Origin: Symsagittifera roscoffensis
Taxonomy: Eukaryota; Xenacoelomorpha; Acoela; Convolutidae
Length of the DNA: 64,000 nt
NCBI RefSeq assembly: GCF_963678635.1
Contig: NC_087067.1
Location: forward strand, 20,704,596-20,768,595
Direction: 5' to 3'
The position numbers and the translations under genes were made by a program. Of this stretch, positions 46,721 through 60,200 are shown one piece after another; position 1 is the first letter of the stretch, and every line of letters begins with the position of its first letter. The notes beneath the pieces were generated by a model. The model was not told the origin of the DNA and ran no database searches. It saw only the letters and a program-made list of their open reading frames with translations.

Positions 46721-49700
46721 TTTTGTATGAACTCCATCATCTTGAAATTGTCTTTTTGGTTAAAAATAACATAGTCCTTTCTTTGTCTGTTCATATGTAG
46801 CAACCATAAGATTTATAGTTCTGAATCCTTTGTTAGTACATGTAAGGTTAACTGCTTCATCGAGAACTCTCCTATACTTTGTCATATGCCCACCTCCAGA
46901 ATCTTCTAGAACCCGTTTATTTAATCCTTTACTGCTTAATTTGAACTTATAGGACTTTTTGTCCTAGCAGCAATATGTCTTGCTACACAAAAATAGCATT
47001 TATGTACATCTAAATTCCTCTTTGCAATTGCCCGGCTCCCGCTTATCATGATTTTTATGCGTACTGTAACACGTTCGAGGGAAGAAATTAGATTTCACTT
47101 CCGCCTTGAAAGAGTCTCTGCAGTCATTTTCCCTCATTTTTTCCCAAATTTCTCTTTTCTCTTGTTCGATACAGTCGTACAAGTTTTCTTCAGTAAGAGC
47201 CAATTAAAGTGAGTCTGAATCCATCTGCAACTCTTTGAAATTTTTTATATCACAGAACTTGTCAAAGAAGTTATAGTAGAGTTCCAACATTCCAACATTC
47301 ACTGCAGCATGAAAAATCCAACAATAATGGGTTCTATGTGTTCAATGATGGATTTCAGCAGTTCGACCTCATATAAGTCTTTCTCAACTGTGTTCAGTCC
47401 TTTAAACAGTGGTTCCTTGATTGCCTTTTGAGATTTTTTCGTTCAGATACTTCGTAATTGTATGCCTGAATCTATCCATGATCGGATATCCATGGCAAGA
47501 ATTACCCAAAAGTTTCGATGTTTCTGCTACAACTCCTGATAGAAGGTTTTTATCTCCTTCTCTTCTCGCATCAACCACTGATTGAACAAAATTATTGAAA
47601 AATTTTTGTGGAGTATACTGAACAAAACGGTAAATTTTGGTGCACTGCAATCCAAGTTTCAAATAAAAGTTGAACAGAGGAGTTATAACTGTTCCGTTTT
47701 CTAGCTTGAAACTAGATATCAGCATTCTTTGGGGATGTTTTAACATTTCGTTCTCGATGCATAGTTTTTCATGTGTTCTCCAATATTGTTTCTTCCAACC
47801 TCAGTTTTTATGAAAATTGGAGGAAAATTGGCAAATTTTGATTTTAGTTCATCTGGAACATTTAAATTGCACTGAACATAGCCAAAAAGAGATCCATCTT
47901 TTGTTTTTGCTAGAAGGGAGTCTGTAGAAAGAGGTCTTTTGTACGGAAAATGGGTTCTGAAATAACTTTTGATCTTGTCATTGGTTTTGAAACTTTCACA
48001 CCACTCACACTCCCACATTTCTTCAAATTTGTATCCTTTCTCTTTTATGTATTCCCGTATCATTTGATCCATCTCTCTCTTCTTATTTCCTCGTTCAATA
48101 TCCTGGTCTGTTATGGCTGGGTGAGCTTCTTGATAGGAACAGAAGTAAAAGTAGCATCCCACTGCTTCGAAACCTGTTTTACAGTGATCACAATGACCGT
48201 CCACATTAAAAGCGTCAATTTTTTTCTGTTTTTCAGATGTAAAAAAAACTCTCAATTTTGCATTCTGGTCTTGTTTCCTGGTAAAAAGACATGAACATAT
48301 TCTCAAAATTGCGCATTCGATTTTGTCTAGTCTTGGATTTCTGCATATAAGTGTCAAACTCGCATCTCTTTGTAGGAACAGCTCTGTAGGAACACAAATC
48401 ATATCTTGGCATATCTTGACACATTGAGAAGGGGTAGAATTGACTTGCATCAATTCCAACGATTGGTTTACAAACTTTTGATGAGTTTCTGATGAATGTT
48501 TCATCAACCACAGCTTTTCGAGTGAACACAATTGAAGGCCGTGTTGACATATTCGCTTCTTCCGAATCTTCAATGCATTCGTTTTCGTACTCGAACTGGT
48601 TACTTGAATAGTTTTTACCCATTCTTTTAGCTGATCCAAGATTTTTTTCATTCTTTGATTGACAGCTACTTCAACGTTTTGGATTTTTTTTCTCATTTTT
48701 AGCTTACTTTGCTCAGCCAACAGCTCAAGTTTGGTTACAAAATCAATAATCAAGTTTTGATGATCCGTGTTGTACAAAAAGACGGGTCAACAATCAAAAT
48801 CGATGATACAGAGACTGAAATTGGAACACGTTTTCCAATCAAGGTTGTAGTTTGTGTTTCTTTTAGTTCCTCTGTAGGAACACAAATCGACTCAAAATCG
48901 AAAACTGCTAGGTTATTAAAAAGTTTGTTATCTTCAGAAACTGGAAGATTGAACCCTTCTAGCTTTTCAAACAAGGTTGCTTGAACCCCATACACGTTCT
49001 TTGGGTAAATATGTCTCACTCGATGTTTGATGATTGTTAAATCTCAGTAGTTTAACTGTTTCATCGAACTTTCCAATGCTTCGTCGAGCTAGTTCTCCTA
49101 CATATTCTCTTTCTTGGATATCGAAATTTTTGTTTCTTTGCTGGACAACTGGTAAGTCTTCCACTGAAACTCCACGGAAACTTTTAGGACCATGAATTGA
49201 TTTTCATACAAATTCTCTAAAGTATCTAGAAGTGTGAGAGTCGAGATCATTGTGTCCGTTCTTGTACATTGCCAATGCGCGGAAAAGACACAAATGATCT
49301 TTGTAAGGTTCCTTGTCTTTGGTAGATAAAAGAAAATTCACATGCGTATGTCGTAGTGAAAGTTCAGGTTTGACAGAGTCCGGACATCCCATTGGGATGT
49401 GTTTCAGCACAGCTGCAAAAATTGTAACGTCAGTAATCAACTTGAATCTCCTTTTTGTGTTCTGGCGTTCTTGGGTACATTGCTCCACAATATCAAATTT
49501 TTCTACTTTTCCTTGGATTGTTATCAAATCCGCTTTCGTACACAGTAAGTGGGATCTTTCAATTAAAGTGTGGTTTTCATGGGCTTAGAAATATTGATAT
49601 TCACCAGTCTCAATTTTCCGAAGAACGAACCCCAGAGCAATATTGATTTTAGCGGCAGAATCGAGCTGGTTGAAGACTTCCTCAAGGTTCTCGTTTATTT

Positions 49701-49810
49701 TTTTAGTATCTAACTTGGACATTTGGAAGTTAAATACCTTATGTCTACCATTTTTCATCTCCGTATCCACCAGAAAATATTGACAAGCACTATGTTCCTC
49801 CTCTATCTTT
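46720..49810 (-). pseudogene. Protein-primed type B DNA polymerase (Polinton/Maverick type), decayed
   Basis: In minus-strand order: an N-terminal part (VFNFQMSKLD; YKDHLCLFRALAMYKNGHND), exonuclease motif I (LAVFDFESICVP), polymerase motif A (GIDASQFYPFSM), then an inserted segment ending GYKFEEMWECEWC, then GYVQCNLNVPDEL. Motif C is LQMDSDSL and the next codon is a stop. The C-terminus includes NFFPRTC and KREPGNCKEEFRCT and runs to about 46720. The distance from exonuclease motif I to motif A is only about 170 codons, too short for exonuclease motifs II and III, so an internal deletion is likely. It has many frameshifts. It is cut at its 5' end by the LTR at 49811. Confidence 0.87.
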
Positions 49811-51437
49811 TGTAACATTCGCCCGGAAGATACATATCGACGGAAAATAAAGCTAAGGTTCTAAGATGACTGGCTAACGTCTAAAGAGAGCTCTTCATGC
49901 TTTTCACCGTCTCTACCAAGCCAGTTCTTTTGGTGGTCTTTCTAACATCGGGTCGACAAAAACGTAACTGCTTTCGACTTTGGTCAAAACACTCAAATTA
50001 ACTAGATTACACGCAGAAATAGTGAGCTCATGGCTGGGTCTCAGTATCACCAGACCACGAGGTCACTCCTAAAATCAGGGCTACTACCATTTATTGAATT
50101 ATTATTGTTTTTGTTCGGTAGATAAAAATCATCATCTCCATCGAAGATGGATCAACCCTTTCCCCCAACTCCTAGCTTCTCATCCTAGCAAAATAAATTC
50201 AGATGTTAATGAAATTCAATTCAGGACATAATAGGGAAGCTAAAAATTTATGTAAAACTGTTTTAGTCCAAATCCCGAGACCCCTCCGGATTCTTGAATC
50301 CGGGGAAATAAGACTCTTATTCTCCTTCGGGAAGGCTGTCTTCCACCCTTCACCGTTGTTCGCAACGGCCTTGCAACTATTGTAGCGACACAATAGTTGC
50401 AATTCGGAGCGGTCTCTGTTACTTCTGTTTTTTGTTGTTGTTTTCCAATCACAACTTTCGACGTTATCGCTATCGCAACTAATGTTGTTGTGTCTTATTT
50501 AGGTTTTTCTGCCAAAATGGTTGTTTTTGACGTTTCTTAGAATTATTACGTCATCAATTTGAAATTTTAAAATTTAGGAACTTCCGAATCCTTCAGCCTT
50601 CACGTTTTGTTCAATCGTCCGAATAACGCTCTTATTCCTTCAAAAACCGCCAATTCGGAAGGTTCGCTGCTAAAAACTCGAAATTGCTGCATCTGCATTT
50701 TTGTCCATTCTGATCGAATGTCACATACTCCCCGGACAGTCCGGTCAATGTCCCCATTGAATCTCGCAATGTTCGTAAAATTGGTACAGTGTCGTCGAAC
50801 AGAATTTACAAAATGCACGAAATTACTTTTATCTACGTCACATCGACTCACTGCAGAATATAAATGGCATTATACTACGTCACTATAGCTTTCCAATTTT
50901 TTCACTAATCTGCACATTGAGGATATGACCCAAGATAAAAATATCTTTTCTGACTTCCAATCTCAATGTCCTGATTTAAAATTTTTTCTCCTAGATTTTT
51001 AAAAGATGTTGGTTTGCAGGACAGTCCTTCCAACCAACAAGCTAAAATTATCGTACTATGCTTCTTCCCTTTGGAAATCTTGCTTGTTATTGTTCTGAAT
51101 ATTAAAACTAAGTAACTCTGTGGTTAGAAAGAACAATGAAACAATCTCCGTCTTCAGGAGATTACCCAAGCCTTTCATGTCACCACAAAGTGATCAGTTC
51201 TCCTAGATGATTAAAAACAGTCATGCAGGCTGGAAAATTTAAATATACTCTTTACTCAAGCCTTTCTTAATAAATAGTAAGTGTCTCTAAAGCCACTAAC
51301 TAAAATCAAAATGCAATTTTATAAATGCAACAAATTCTTTAATGTTCAAAACTCAACTAAATGTTTCAGTCTTCAATTACAACTCGGTTGCTTGGTTTCT
51401 CACTAGAGTTTTTTCCAAACACATAAAACAATTCTGA
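49811..51437 (-). repeat. 3' LTR of the older giant-ORF element (LTR-A)
   Basis: The minus strand ends GGGCGAATGTTACA at 49811, identical to the end of LTR-B. The whole stretch is homologous, diverged, to 52573-54169 and follows the same coding end. The start near 51437 (after a GAAGAGGAAGAAG purine stretch) is worn. Confidence 0.8.
50286..50400 (-). promoter_or_regulatory. Cluster of perfect hairpins in LTR-A
   Basis: Four exact stems lie in 115 bases: CCGGATTC/GAATCCGG (50286-50303), AATAAGA/TCTTATT (50307-50321), CCGTTG/CAACGG around a TTCG loop (50353-50368), and GCAACTATTGT/ACAATAGTTGC (50373-50400). LTR-B has stems at matching places with other bases. A structured RNA leader is the likely meaning. 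Confidence 0.7.
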
Positions 51438-51558
51438 GTTTTTACTTCTTCCTCTTCGTCACTCCTTTGTTTCCCTTCTTTCAGTCGTTTAGAAGTTCTA
51501 AAACTTCTAAATTCTTCTAATTTTCTTTCTTTTTATATCTTGTTCTCTCAACCATTTG

Positions 51559-52572
51559 TCAATGTTCCATCTCTTCCTCCTGTGACACTGACTCTGCACT
51601 TTCAGTTTCTGTGTCTTGTAACGCATCGTTAGCTATTCTGACGCTGTTGGAAGCAGTCCTCCAACACTTCTGCTCTTCTACCCTCTGTTTGCAACAAGGT
51701 AGAGGATCCACGTCAGACTCTCTGTTCCTGCAGAAGCTGTTGTGGAGACACAACGTCACGTTTCTCTCCAGATCTTCCTTCAACATCTCTTCCTTCTCCT
51801 TTCCACTACGTTCACTTGTCCTGGAAATTCTTTTTACAGCGTTGGTCACTGCATTCCGATGAGTCACGAAAGCTCGCTTGAAAGCTCCTGCTCCAATGTC
51901 CAGCTGATATCCACTGTACACCCTGCCGCGCTTCGACGTATGCTTTTTGGTATATTCGTACAACCATGCAGTCATGTTAGCTCTGAACCATGGCATCAAT
52001 CGTCTTCTTGCCCATATCTTTTTCACTTCCTTCAACATCTCTTCCTTCTCCTTTCCACTACGTTCACTTGTCCTGGAAATTCTTTTTACAGCGTTGGTCA
52101 CTGCATTCCGATGAGTCACGAAAGCTCGCTTGAAAGCTCCTGCTCCAATGTCCAGCTGATATCCACTGTACACCCTGCCGCGCTTCGACGTATGCTTTTT
52201 GGCATATTCGTACAACCATGCAGTCATGTTAGCTCTGAACCATGGCATCAATCGTCTTCTTGCCCATATCTTTTTCACTTCCATCGGAATGTTTAGAATC
52301 TTGCACGTTGTCTCAAAAAGATCTAAATCGTATAGACAATCCAATTTCTGCAACTGTTCTCTCGTTGGTGCCTCCTGTCTATTGTTTTCAATCACATGAG
52401 CCTCCAGCCATTGTATCGCCATCATAACTCCCACTATCACTATTGTTATGGGCCGTGATGAGTCTGGTAAACCCATGGAGAGCAGCTCTCCAGAGTCTCA
52501 GATCAACACCAGATTACTACGCTCGGGATACCACCAGGTCTGCAGCAAGCAGTGGCAGGGAAACTCGTCATG
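51559..52572 (-). pseudogene. C-terminal coding fragment of the older giant-ORF element
   Basis: The minus-strand frame matches the last 250 or so residues of the 2,955-codon ORF (FPCHCLLQTWWYPERSNLVL, then a stop, then MGLPDSSRP; WARRRLMPWFRANMTAWLYE; YQLDIGAGAFKRAFVTHRNA; LCLHNSFCRNRE; CCKQR). It starts abruptly at 52572, next to LTR-B. One stop and an 84-codon internal duplication mark it as dead. Confidence 0.88.
51776..52279. repeat. 252-bp tandem duplication inside the coding fragment
   Basis: 51776-52027 and 52028-52279 are almost identical. The duplication keeps the frame, adding 84 codons that start EVKKIWARRR. The full-length ORF has this block once. Confidence 0.93.
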
Positions 52573-54169
52573 TGTAACATTCGCCCAAATATCACACAGC
52601 GACGGAGCGTAGAAAAAGTACCTATTGACGACTGGCAGGCGTCAGTTACCTTAATTCCACTCGTTTTTCACCGTCTCGACCTTGCCAGTTGATTTTCTGG
52701 TCTGTCTAGGGCAAAGTAAAAAGTTACTATTTTTAGGCCATCAGTCAAACGACTTTTGATCAGCTTTCGTTTGCATGCGAACACAACCACATAGCTGAGT
52801 CTCGGATCCTCAGACTACGTGATTGTCATTAAAAACACGGCTCGAACAACCTATTTTTATATGTTTTTGTGTGACAGTTTTATATTAAATCCATTGGAGA
52901 TGGATTGACCTTTTCCTTTCTCTATCTACTCATACTCTGAAATATCAAATAATATCGGTGTTTAATTAATATCTAGGACATTCCAGCAACTGTTATAGCT
53001 AGTTTACACAGTCCCTTCACATATAACAGTCTCTGGGGGACCAAGCCTCCGCTCCCGTGATTTTCTTGAGATAACACTCTTATCTCCTATATTTCGTGTC
53101 CCGGGAGGGTTCCGTGGTATTTCTCTTCCCCCCACCGAAGCCTCCGTCTCCACAAATATCTCTCACTAAGGTCCTTATCGTGTGTTATTGCCACGATAAG
53201 AGGCTCCGTTATTTTCTCGTCTCGGATACAACCGTTTGTCACAAAATATGGCGTCGTTCTGATTTTTCTCTATTTTATTCAAAATGGCCGTCTTTTTTTC
53301 TATTTCTCAGAAATGTTCTCCTTCAAATCGAAATTTTAAAATTAAAAATTCCAGAACATTCTGACCCTCCGTCGCAACACTTTTTTGTTCGTAAGGCCTT
53401 TAGTCACTTTTATTTCCGTCGCGGGAAGGTTATGCTGTGTCATCCGGCGGAATGGCACATACTCCCCGGACAAATCTCCATCAATGTCCCTATTGATCGC
53501 ACAACACCGGGTTATCGTCAAGTAGGTATCCAGTTTTCTGTAACCAATCTTACAAATCGCATAAGAGAATGAAATTTATCTACTCCACCTCAACTCACTA
53601 CGTGTTCACAAATGGCATCGTACTACACCTCACTGCCTTTCAACATTTTCACAAAATTTGCACCATGAGGAGTGTCCTAGATAAAATTTCTTTTCTGACT
53701 ACTTACGTCATCTTGCCATAAAACTTCTTTTCGCTTCTGATTAAAAAGTGGGACGTGGCACGGCCACGCACCCGTTAAAATTAACTTAACTTCACTCACC
53801 AAGTATAATTAGTCATTTATGCGGTCCTTTCAATATTAAAACTAAGAAACTCTGTGGCTAGGAAAGTTATTGAGTTACCCACCCTTCTCGAGCGAATTTA
53901 CTCAAACTTACCATGTCGCCACACAGTGAATTCGTGTCTTACACAGGTTAAAAACTTCAGTCGTGAATAAATAGGTAAATATACTCACCTATGTTCCTTA
54001 TATACATACATAGATAGTAGTAACTAAAATCAACAATTTCAACAATTTTAACAATTGCAACAATTTTCAAAGTTTGGTCTGACCAAACTAAATCAAAACA
54101 AAAAGTTTAACAAGTTCAATAATCAAAACTTGGTTGATTTGTTCAAGTTTTTACACACAAAGACAATCA
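52573..54169 (-). repeat. 3' LTR of the inner giant-ORF element (LTR-B)
   Basis: On the minus strand it starts TGATTGTC at 54169, directly after a purine tract, and ends GGGCGAATGTTACA at 52573. Its 1,597 bp show the TG..CA layout of LTRs. It pairs with LTR-A in order along its length. The partner 5' LTR must lie right of 64 kb. Confidence 0.83.
53068..53200 (-). promoter_or_regulatory. Hairpins in LTR-B at the places of those in LTR-A
   Basis: GAGATAA/TTATCTC (53068-53086) and CTTATCGTG/CACGATAAG (53174-53200) are perfect stems. They correspond to the AATAAGA and GCAACTATTGT stems of LTR-A, with different bases but kept pairing. Confidence 0.66.
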
Positions 54170-54170
54170 A

Positions 54171-54198
54171 GTTTTTCTCTCCTTCTCTTCTCTTCTTT
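54171..54198 (-). promoter_or_regulatory. Polypurine tract
   Basis: The minus strand shows an unbroken run of A and G (AAAGAAGAGAAGAGAAGGAG and on) between the ORF stop and the LTR start. This is the expected site for priming plus-strand DNA in LTR elements. Confidence 0.8.
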
Positions 54199-54206
54199 GG
54201 TCATCT

Positions 54207-57200
54207 TCACTCCATCATTTCTCCATCCTGATGTTCAGCGTCACTGTCTTCCAGAACTTTCTCTAACATGTCCAGAGAGTTGCGGGCCGTGCCCCAACCC
54301 TCCTGCTCCAACAGCCTCGGTTTGCAACAAGGTAGTAAGTCCACATTCACCTTCTGCTCCCGGTTCCTGCAAAAGCTGTTGTGAAGACACAGGCTCACGT
54401 TTCGTTCTAGGTCAGCTCTTAAGACCTCTTTCTTTTCATCTTCAGTAACACAAGGCGCTCCAGCTACTCGCTTCACCGCAGTGGTGACCGCGTTTCTATG
54501 CGTCAGGAAAGCTCTCTTATAGGCTCCTGGTCCTATGTCTAGCTGGAAAGATTGATAGGCTTCCGTGTTCCTTGACATGTGACGCTTCGCGCGTTCATAC
54601 ATCCAAGATGTCATCACTGCACGGAACCAAGGCATCAATCTTTGCCTTGACCATATTCTTTCAATGGCTTTAGGTATTCTCAGAACCTTGCAAGTGGTTC
54701 TGAAAAGATCCAATTCACTACTCATTTTCACGTTGCTCAGCTGTTCAGGAGTCGGCACGGCTGTCTCCTGCTCATCTGTGTCCGCATAAGCCTCCAACCA
54801 TCTCACTGCTAGCATGGCGCTAACCACCACGATTGACACTGGTTGATTCTGATCGGGCAACCCCGTGGAGTACAACTCCTCCACGTCCCAAATTAGGATC
54901 AGGTTCCCTCGTTTGGGGTACCACAACGTCTGCGCTAAGCAGTGGCAAGGATATTCCCCGTGGGTTCTCACTATGTTCCTTCGGGTTCGATACCCTGAGG
55001 CTCCCAGCAACGGTTCCACTTCCATCAGGATTCTATGTAGATCGTCTTTCTCTTCTATGGTGGGGAATTCAGTGGGTAACGCTCCACTCGCTTTCTGCTT
55101 CTGGAACTCACTCACGTTGCCTTCGTTCAGCATCATGAACTCTTCACCCACAACGTCTTGCAACTCGCCTTCGGATCTCTTCGGGACTGCCCGAAAGATC
55201 TTTGCCAACAAGTCATATGACCTCTCTGACATTCTGGCCAACCTCACGCATTTTGGCACAGAGAAAAGCTGGTCAACCAACACCTGTTGCGTCCTCGCAT
55301 CCATCACCACCATGTGCGTAGGATACTTGCTATTGCAGTATGGCGCAGAGCTTGAACCCACCATATATTTTGAACCAGTAGGTCTGTGATAGGCTTCACT
55401 ATCCCTCAGATTCATTTCATTTTCTAGGGCTTCTCGCCAGCCTCCAATCTTTTGCTCTGTCTGTAATGCTCCAGGGAATATTTCCACGCTGAGGGACGTC
55501 ACTAGCTCATGGGCACGCTCCAAGCGCTCGAGCGATTCTATCGAACTCGTCATGCTGCAAAATCCCAAGGCTGTGATCAGGTTTACGTCCGTCACCCCAT
55601 GGCAGTCTGCGACCAACTCCATGGCACTCTTATCTGACATGCTCAATCTTCCGTACAATCGTGCCAGTTGTCGATGCTGCTCGCTCAGCGTAATCAGGCA
55701 GTGTCCCATGTTACAAACATGTCCTTCCATCCCACTGTGTTGAGCCAAGCATGTGCCTTGCTTCAACCAATTACTCGATGTACCTTCCTCGGACAGCTCC
55801 GTGGACTGGTTGCTCTTCTTCTTCGTCAATCTCATGGCCAGCAGGTGTTGTATCATGGCCAGATCATGTAGACTCGCATCATCATCCCGGTCTAACATGA
55901 TATCCGCGGTCATGTCCCAGATTAAGCCTGCGTTAGGATGGGGACACCAGGAAGGTTTCATGAGTTCCCACATCACTACTAGACTGGTTTTCAAGGGACC
56001 GTCCCAAGAACCACAATCAAAACTCACTTGCCCTTTTAGCTCGGGAATCGAGGGTTCGACTACTCGTTCCTCCAAAATAATTCCCAGCTTGGGTTGTTCC
56101 ACCATCAACATTCCAATTTCCTTAATCCGTTCAACCCAGAAGTTGAGCACTGTGACTTGCTCGTAGTCGAAGTATGCTTCCCTGGCTTCTTCGTTCACGA
56201 AGGGATTATACGCCATCCCCGGTATGCCAGACACGTATTGGAACGACTTCAGTTTCCCTAGTGTTGCAAACTCCTTTTGTCCTCTGGCCGCTTCAATCAA
56301 GTCTCTGCTCACTCTCAATCCTTTGTTGGAGTATCTTCTCACCTCTTCCAACTTGCGATAGCTTTCCATATCATTCGACTCCTTGCTTGGCACGGTCAAT
56401 GGCATGTCCTGATATAGCTCTAGGAGTGCCCTAAGGAAGTTCCTTTCGCAATCAACTCCCTTTTGCCGAATGATCTTTATACATTCTCCCAACACAGGAG
56501 TGGGGATGCGATCCACCACAAACCTGACAAAGCAAAGGGCATCCTTCCGTTTAGCCCATGCTATCGCTGAATCGTCTTTTGAGATCAATGTCCGTAAAGC
56601 TTCCATCAATTCTAGCTCCTGTTCTCGTGATTTCGAGTCGTTGCTGGCTTCATACTCCGCCCTTTTGATGCCCATCAAGCACCAAGCCAGTCGTACTTGC
56701 AGATCAGTTCTCACGCAAGGATGAGCCAGGTATGCTGCTACAGTCGCAGGTGCATTCATCGTCTCATCAAAGTATTTCTGGAGAGCCGCCCTCCAAGAAA
56801 GCTCTAGCAACTTTTCTAATCCAATTTCGTTCGCTTCTGATGACATTACTGTCCCATATTCTTTTCGATTGAAGTTGGAGTTCTCCGTAAGCCCCTTCAA
56901 GTATTCTTGCATGGCTGTGTTCTCGTTCCAAGCCATCAGGTGCCCTCTCGCGGAGTTCCTCGCTTTCAACATTTCCACATAACCCCCTGCCGGATCCCCC
57001 ATGTGGACCGATTCCGGCACGGTTATTCGACTGTACTCGACCACGTCGAGTTGTCCTTCCAGTTTCAACTTGGCCATGTTGATTCGCGAGGGCCTGTAAT
57101 CTTCAAGTCCTCCAGATCCACATTGACTGATTACTTCCATTTCTAACTTGGTGTCTGCCAGGGTTCGCGCCGTTTTCTTCGACCTTGTGGCGGTCACGGT

Positions 57201-60200
57201 CAGACCTGCCAAGAGCATAGGGGGTATCAGATTCTCTTTTTCTCCCCCTGTCAGCGTTGTAGTATCTCCCTGCCCGCTCTCGCCTGAGCGACCTGCGCTC
57301 GCTAAAGAGGTCACCACTGCGTTGGCTCTTGACTTCACCACTTTCGGGTTCATGGCTCGACTTCCTGTCCTCCCTTTTAGTCGCTTCAGCCCTTTCCTGG
57401 CTCGTCTGACAGGTAATTTCTTTGCAACATGCTGATCATCGGCACTGTCTTCTGTTACTGACTCGGTCAGAACATCCGACTCCATGGAGCTCACTATTTT
57501 CTCCAGGACCTCACGCATGATGGGTTGGTTCAATCCCACCTTCATTATGGACTGCGTCCCATATCGCCTTATCACGTCCCAAGATTTCTCCATGAAGTTT
57601 ACTCGACTCCAGATTGCTCCTGTCTTGCCTTCCAACTCCATTTGATATCTTTCCCATTCTTCTTCTGGTAATGTGCTGAGGAACGATATCTTCATAGACT
57701 CTTCGATTTTCCTCCTCCTTGGCGATTCATAAAGCAGCTTCTGTGGATCCCTGCTTCGGCACTCTCTCGCCTGGCTTATTGGGTCTATCGGAGATAGATC
57801 GGCTGACGCCTCCTTTGTAGGAGACATGAAGGATGATGGTGCCATCAACAATAGACTCCCATCGACTTCCCCATCGTCATCTTCGCTGAACCGGTACTCT
57901 AGCAAGTCCCTTTCCAACGCTCCTAGATCGGTCTCTCCCGATTTCTCCGTCTTGCTTCCGGTGCCTTCATCGTTATCGTCCTGATCCATCAATTCATCGT
58001 CGTCCGCATCAGGTTTCGGCCTAGGTCCCGAGGGTCCTTGTCGTGCGTCTGCGCCCGAATCCGGCCGAGCCGGTACGGCCATGTCTCCTGCATGATAAAA
58101 CAACTCATCATCGACCAGGAACTCTACTAACTCCTCACCATGTGGGGCCAGGTCCTCTATCGTTACATATGAGCCACCTCTGCTCTCACTTGCCACCTCC
58201 AGCATCACCACCTTCGCTTCTCCTGACCACTTCAGTCTTGATAAGTCGTCCGCGGAAGAATACACTTCATTCCACGTTTCAGCCGAGACCTCTGGTCTCC
58301 TGGAGGGTAGTGCTTTGATCTTCTTCCTGCTCCAGGCATCAGGAAATGAGAAGTCGAACGTGTGCGCGGCAGCGACGTTCCAGCTGATGAAGCGCGGCTC
58401 CATCCCTCCACTCCACTTCTGCATTCTCTTCTCCGCGTCACGGGCTGCTCCGATACGAGGGGCAATGATGGGAGATGTGACTCCCAACAACATCCTCCTT
58501 ATCGGTGGATACCGATGGCATTGGTCCGGCAGCGGCCTGGACCCAGGAAGCCATGTCTGTTGATTCTCTCTTGCATGGGCATAGGCTCCCGGCAATTGAG
58601 GTACTACCACAGCCTCTCCTGTATCTTTCACCACTGGTCTCAGATTCCAGAGTTTCGGGTTGAACTGGATGTGGGACAGATCCTCACGACCCATTCGGCA
58701 TTTGAAGTGGTTGTTGAAATCCATCAACACCCAACCTGGCTCTGCTATTCTTCCGAACAGCCTATCATCGCTAGCCAGCTTTCTCAGTTCACTCTGCTCT
58801 ACCCAATTCAGCACGGAACAATCCACTACTGAGACCAGGTTGACGTACAACACTGAATTCCTGTACGCTTTAACTTGTACATCCGGGAACGCAAAGGACA
58901 TCGCCGGTCCATAAACCACTGTGACGAATTCCCTTAGTCCGTGGACCAGAGCCAACGGATCAATCCGCATCATGACAGCTAAGTCTGTTAATAAGGGCAT
59001 GCCACAATACTGTTTGCATTCGCTTGCGTTCGTCGCCACTTTGTCCTCTCCTGTTACGCTTCTGTTCTGTTGCAGGAGGTATTGAAGTAGGAGAGTCCTC
59101 CAGTCTTTCATCTTCCTGAGCGAGGCGGTTTCCAACTGTGCATTGAACTCACGACTGGGTCCCTGCAGTTGTTCAGGGTAACGCAATAGCACAAGCAAGT
59201 CTCCCAGCCGACCATAGGTCATGGCAATCATGGTCAAGAGTCCATCCAACCTCAAATCGGCCAACGCTTGGGTAAAGAGGTTTGCCGGTCCTTTCACAAA
59301 GTTTTCATGACCAAATGTCACGTATAAGGCTAACACCAGGCCAATCGACAACTTCCTGATGTCTTTGACAAAACTTGCGATCAGGTTCCTAGATGCCCTC
59401 GGGTAGCACGTCGATAGGAAAGATGGCGTCCATCCCACTCCCATTCCGCCCAAGATAGCATCCGATCGTTCGTACTGTGCTTTCGTGGCCAGCACGTCCG
59501 CTTGGAACTTGTCCAGCGACATCGTATTCACGTCCTGCATCAGCTTCAACATCTTGCCTCCAGCCAACTCCCGGGCATCAAGTAGACTCTTCAAATACGC
59601 GTGTATCTCCTTAATTATTGCCGGCGCATACTCAAACGCGTCTTCACCCAAGGTGCACAGCCTCGGTGACAGATACAACCATATGTTGTTGTGTGGCTTC
59701 GTACGCAAAGCCATCGCCATGAGGTCCTCTTCTGCTGACGTCATGTTCTTCCTGATCATCCTTCCCTGCTCGTTCTCTTTATGATCCATCTGCCTGAACC
59801 AGAGATCATCAGCCACCTGTTGTACTAACAGATGATCGTCACCTACCCCTGGTCTTAGCTTCAATAATCTTGCGAAGTTGGACAGCTCCAACCCCAGAAC
59901 TTCGTCTAGCACCAACCGAGTTGTGCTACAATCTCTGAGTCCCTGTATGGCATTCGAGATGTCAGACCAAACAGCGGGAAGCTCAGATCGGTGCGGATAA
60001 TAATTGTCCGGGTCCACCACTCTGTTTGGGGCAGGAATTATCACGTTATATATCCCCTCCGCTATCGTCGTGACCATCGTGTACACAAATTGAAGGGGTT
60101 CAGGCAACGCAGCGTAGCCTGGTGACAATACAAAGATCACCTTCACCACATTCATGGTGAACCGTTGTCTTGCTGCTGCCTCTACCTCGGCCATCGCCGA

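Noticed and set aside
49811..54169. LTR-A and LTR-B as the two LTRs of one short element
   Set aside because: Between them lies only a C-terminal coding fragment homologous to the end of the giant ORF, and each LTR follows the same coding end. They are 3' LTRs of two separate copies.
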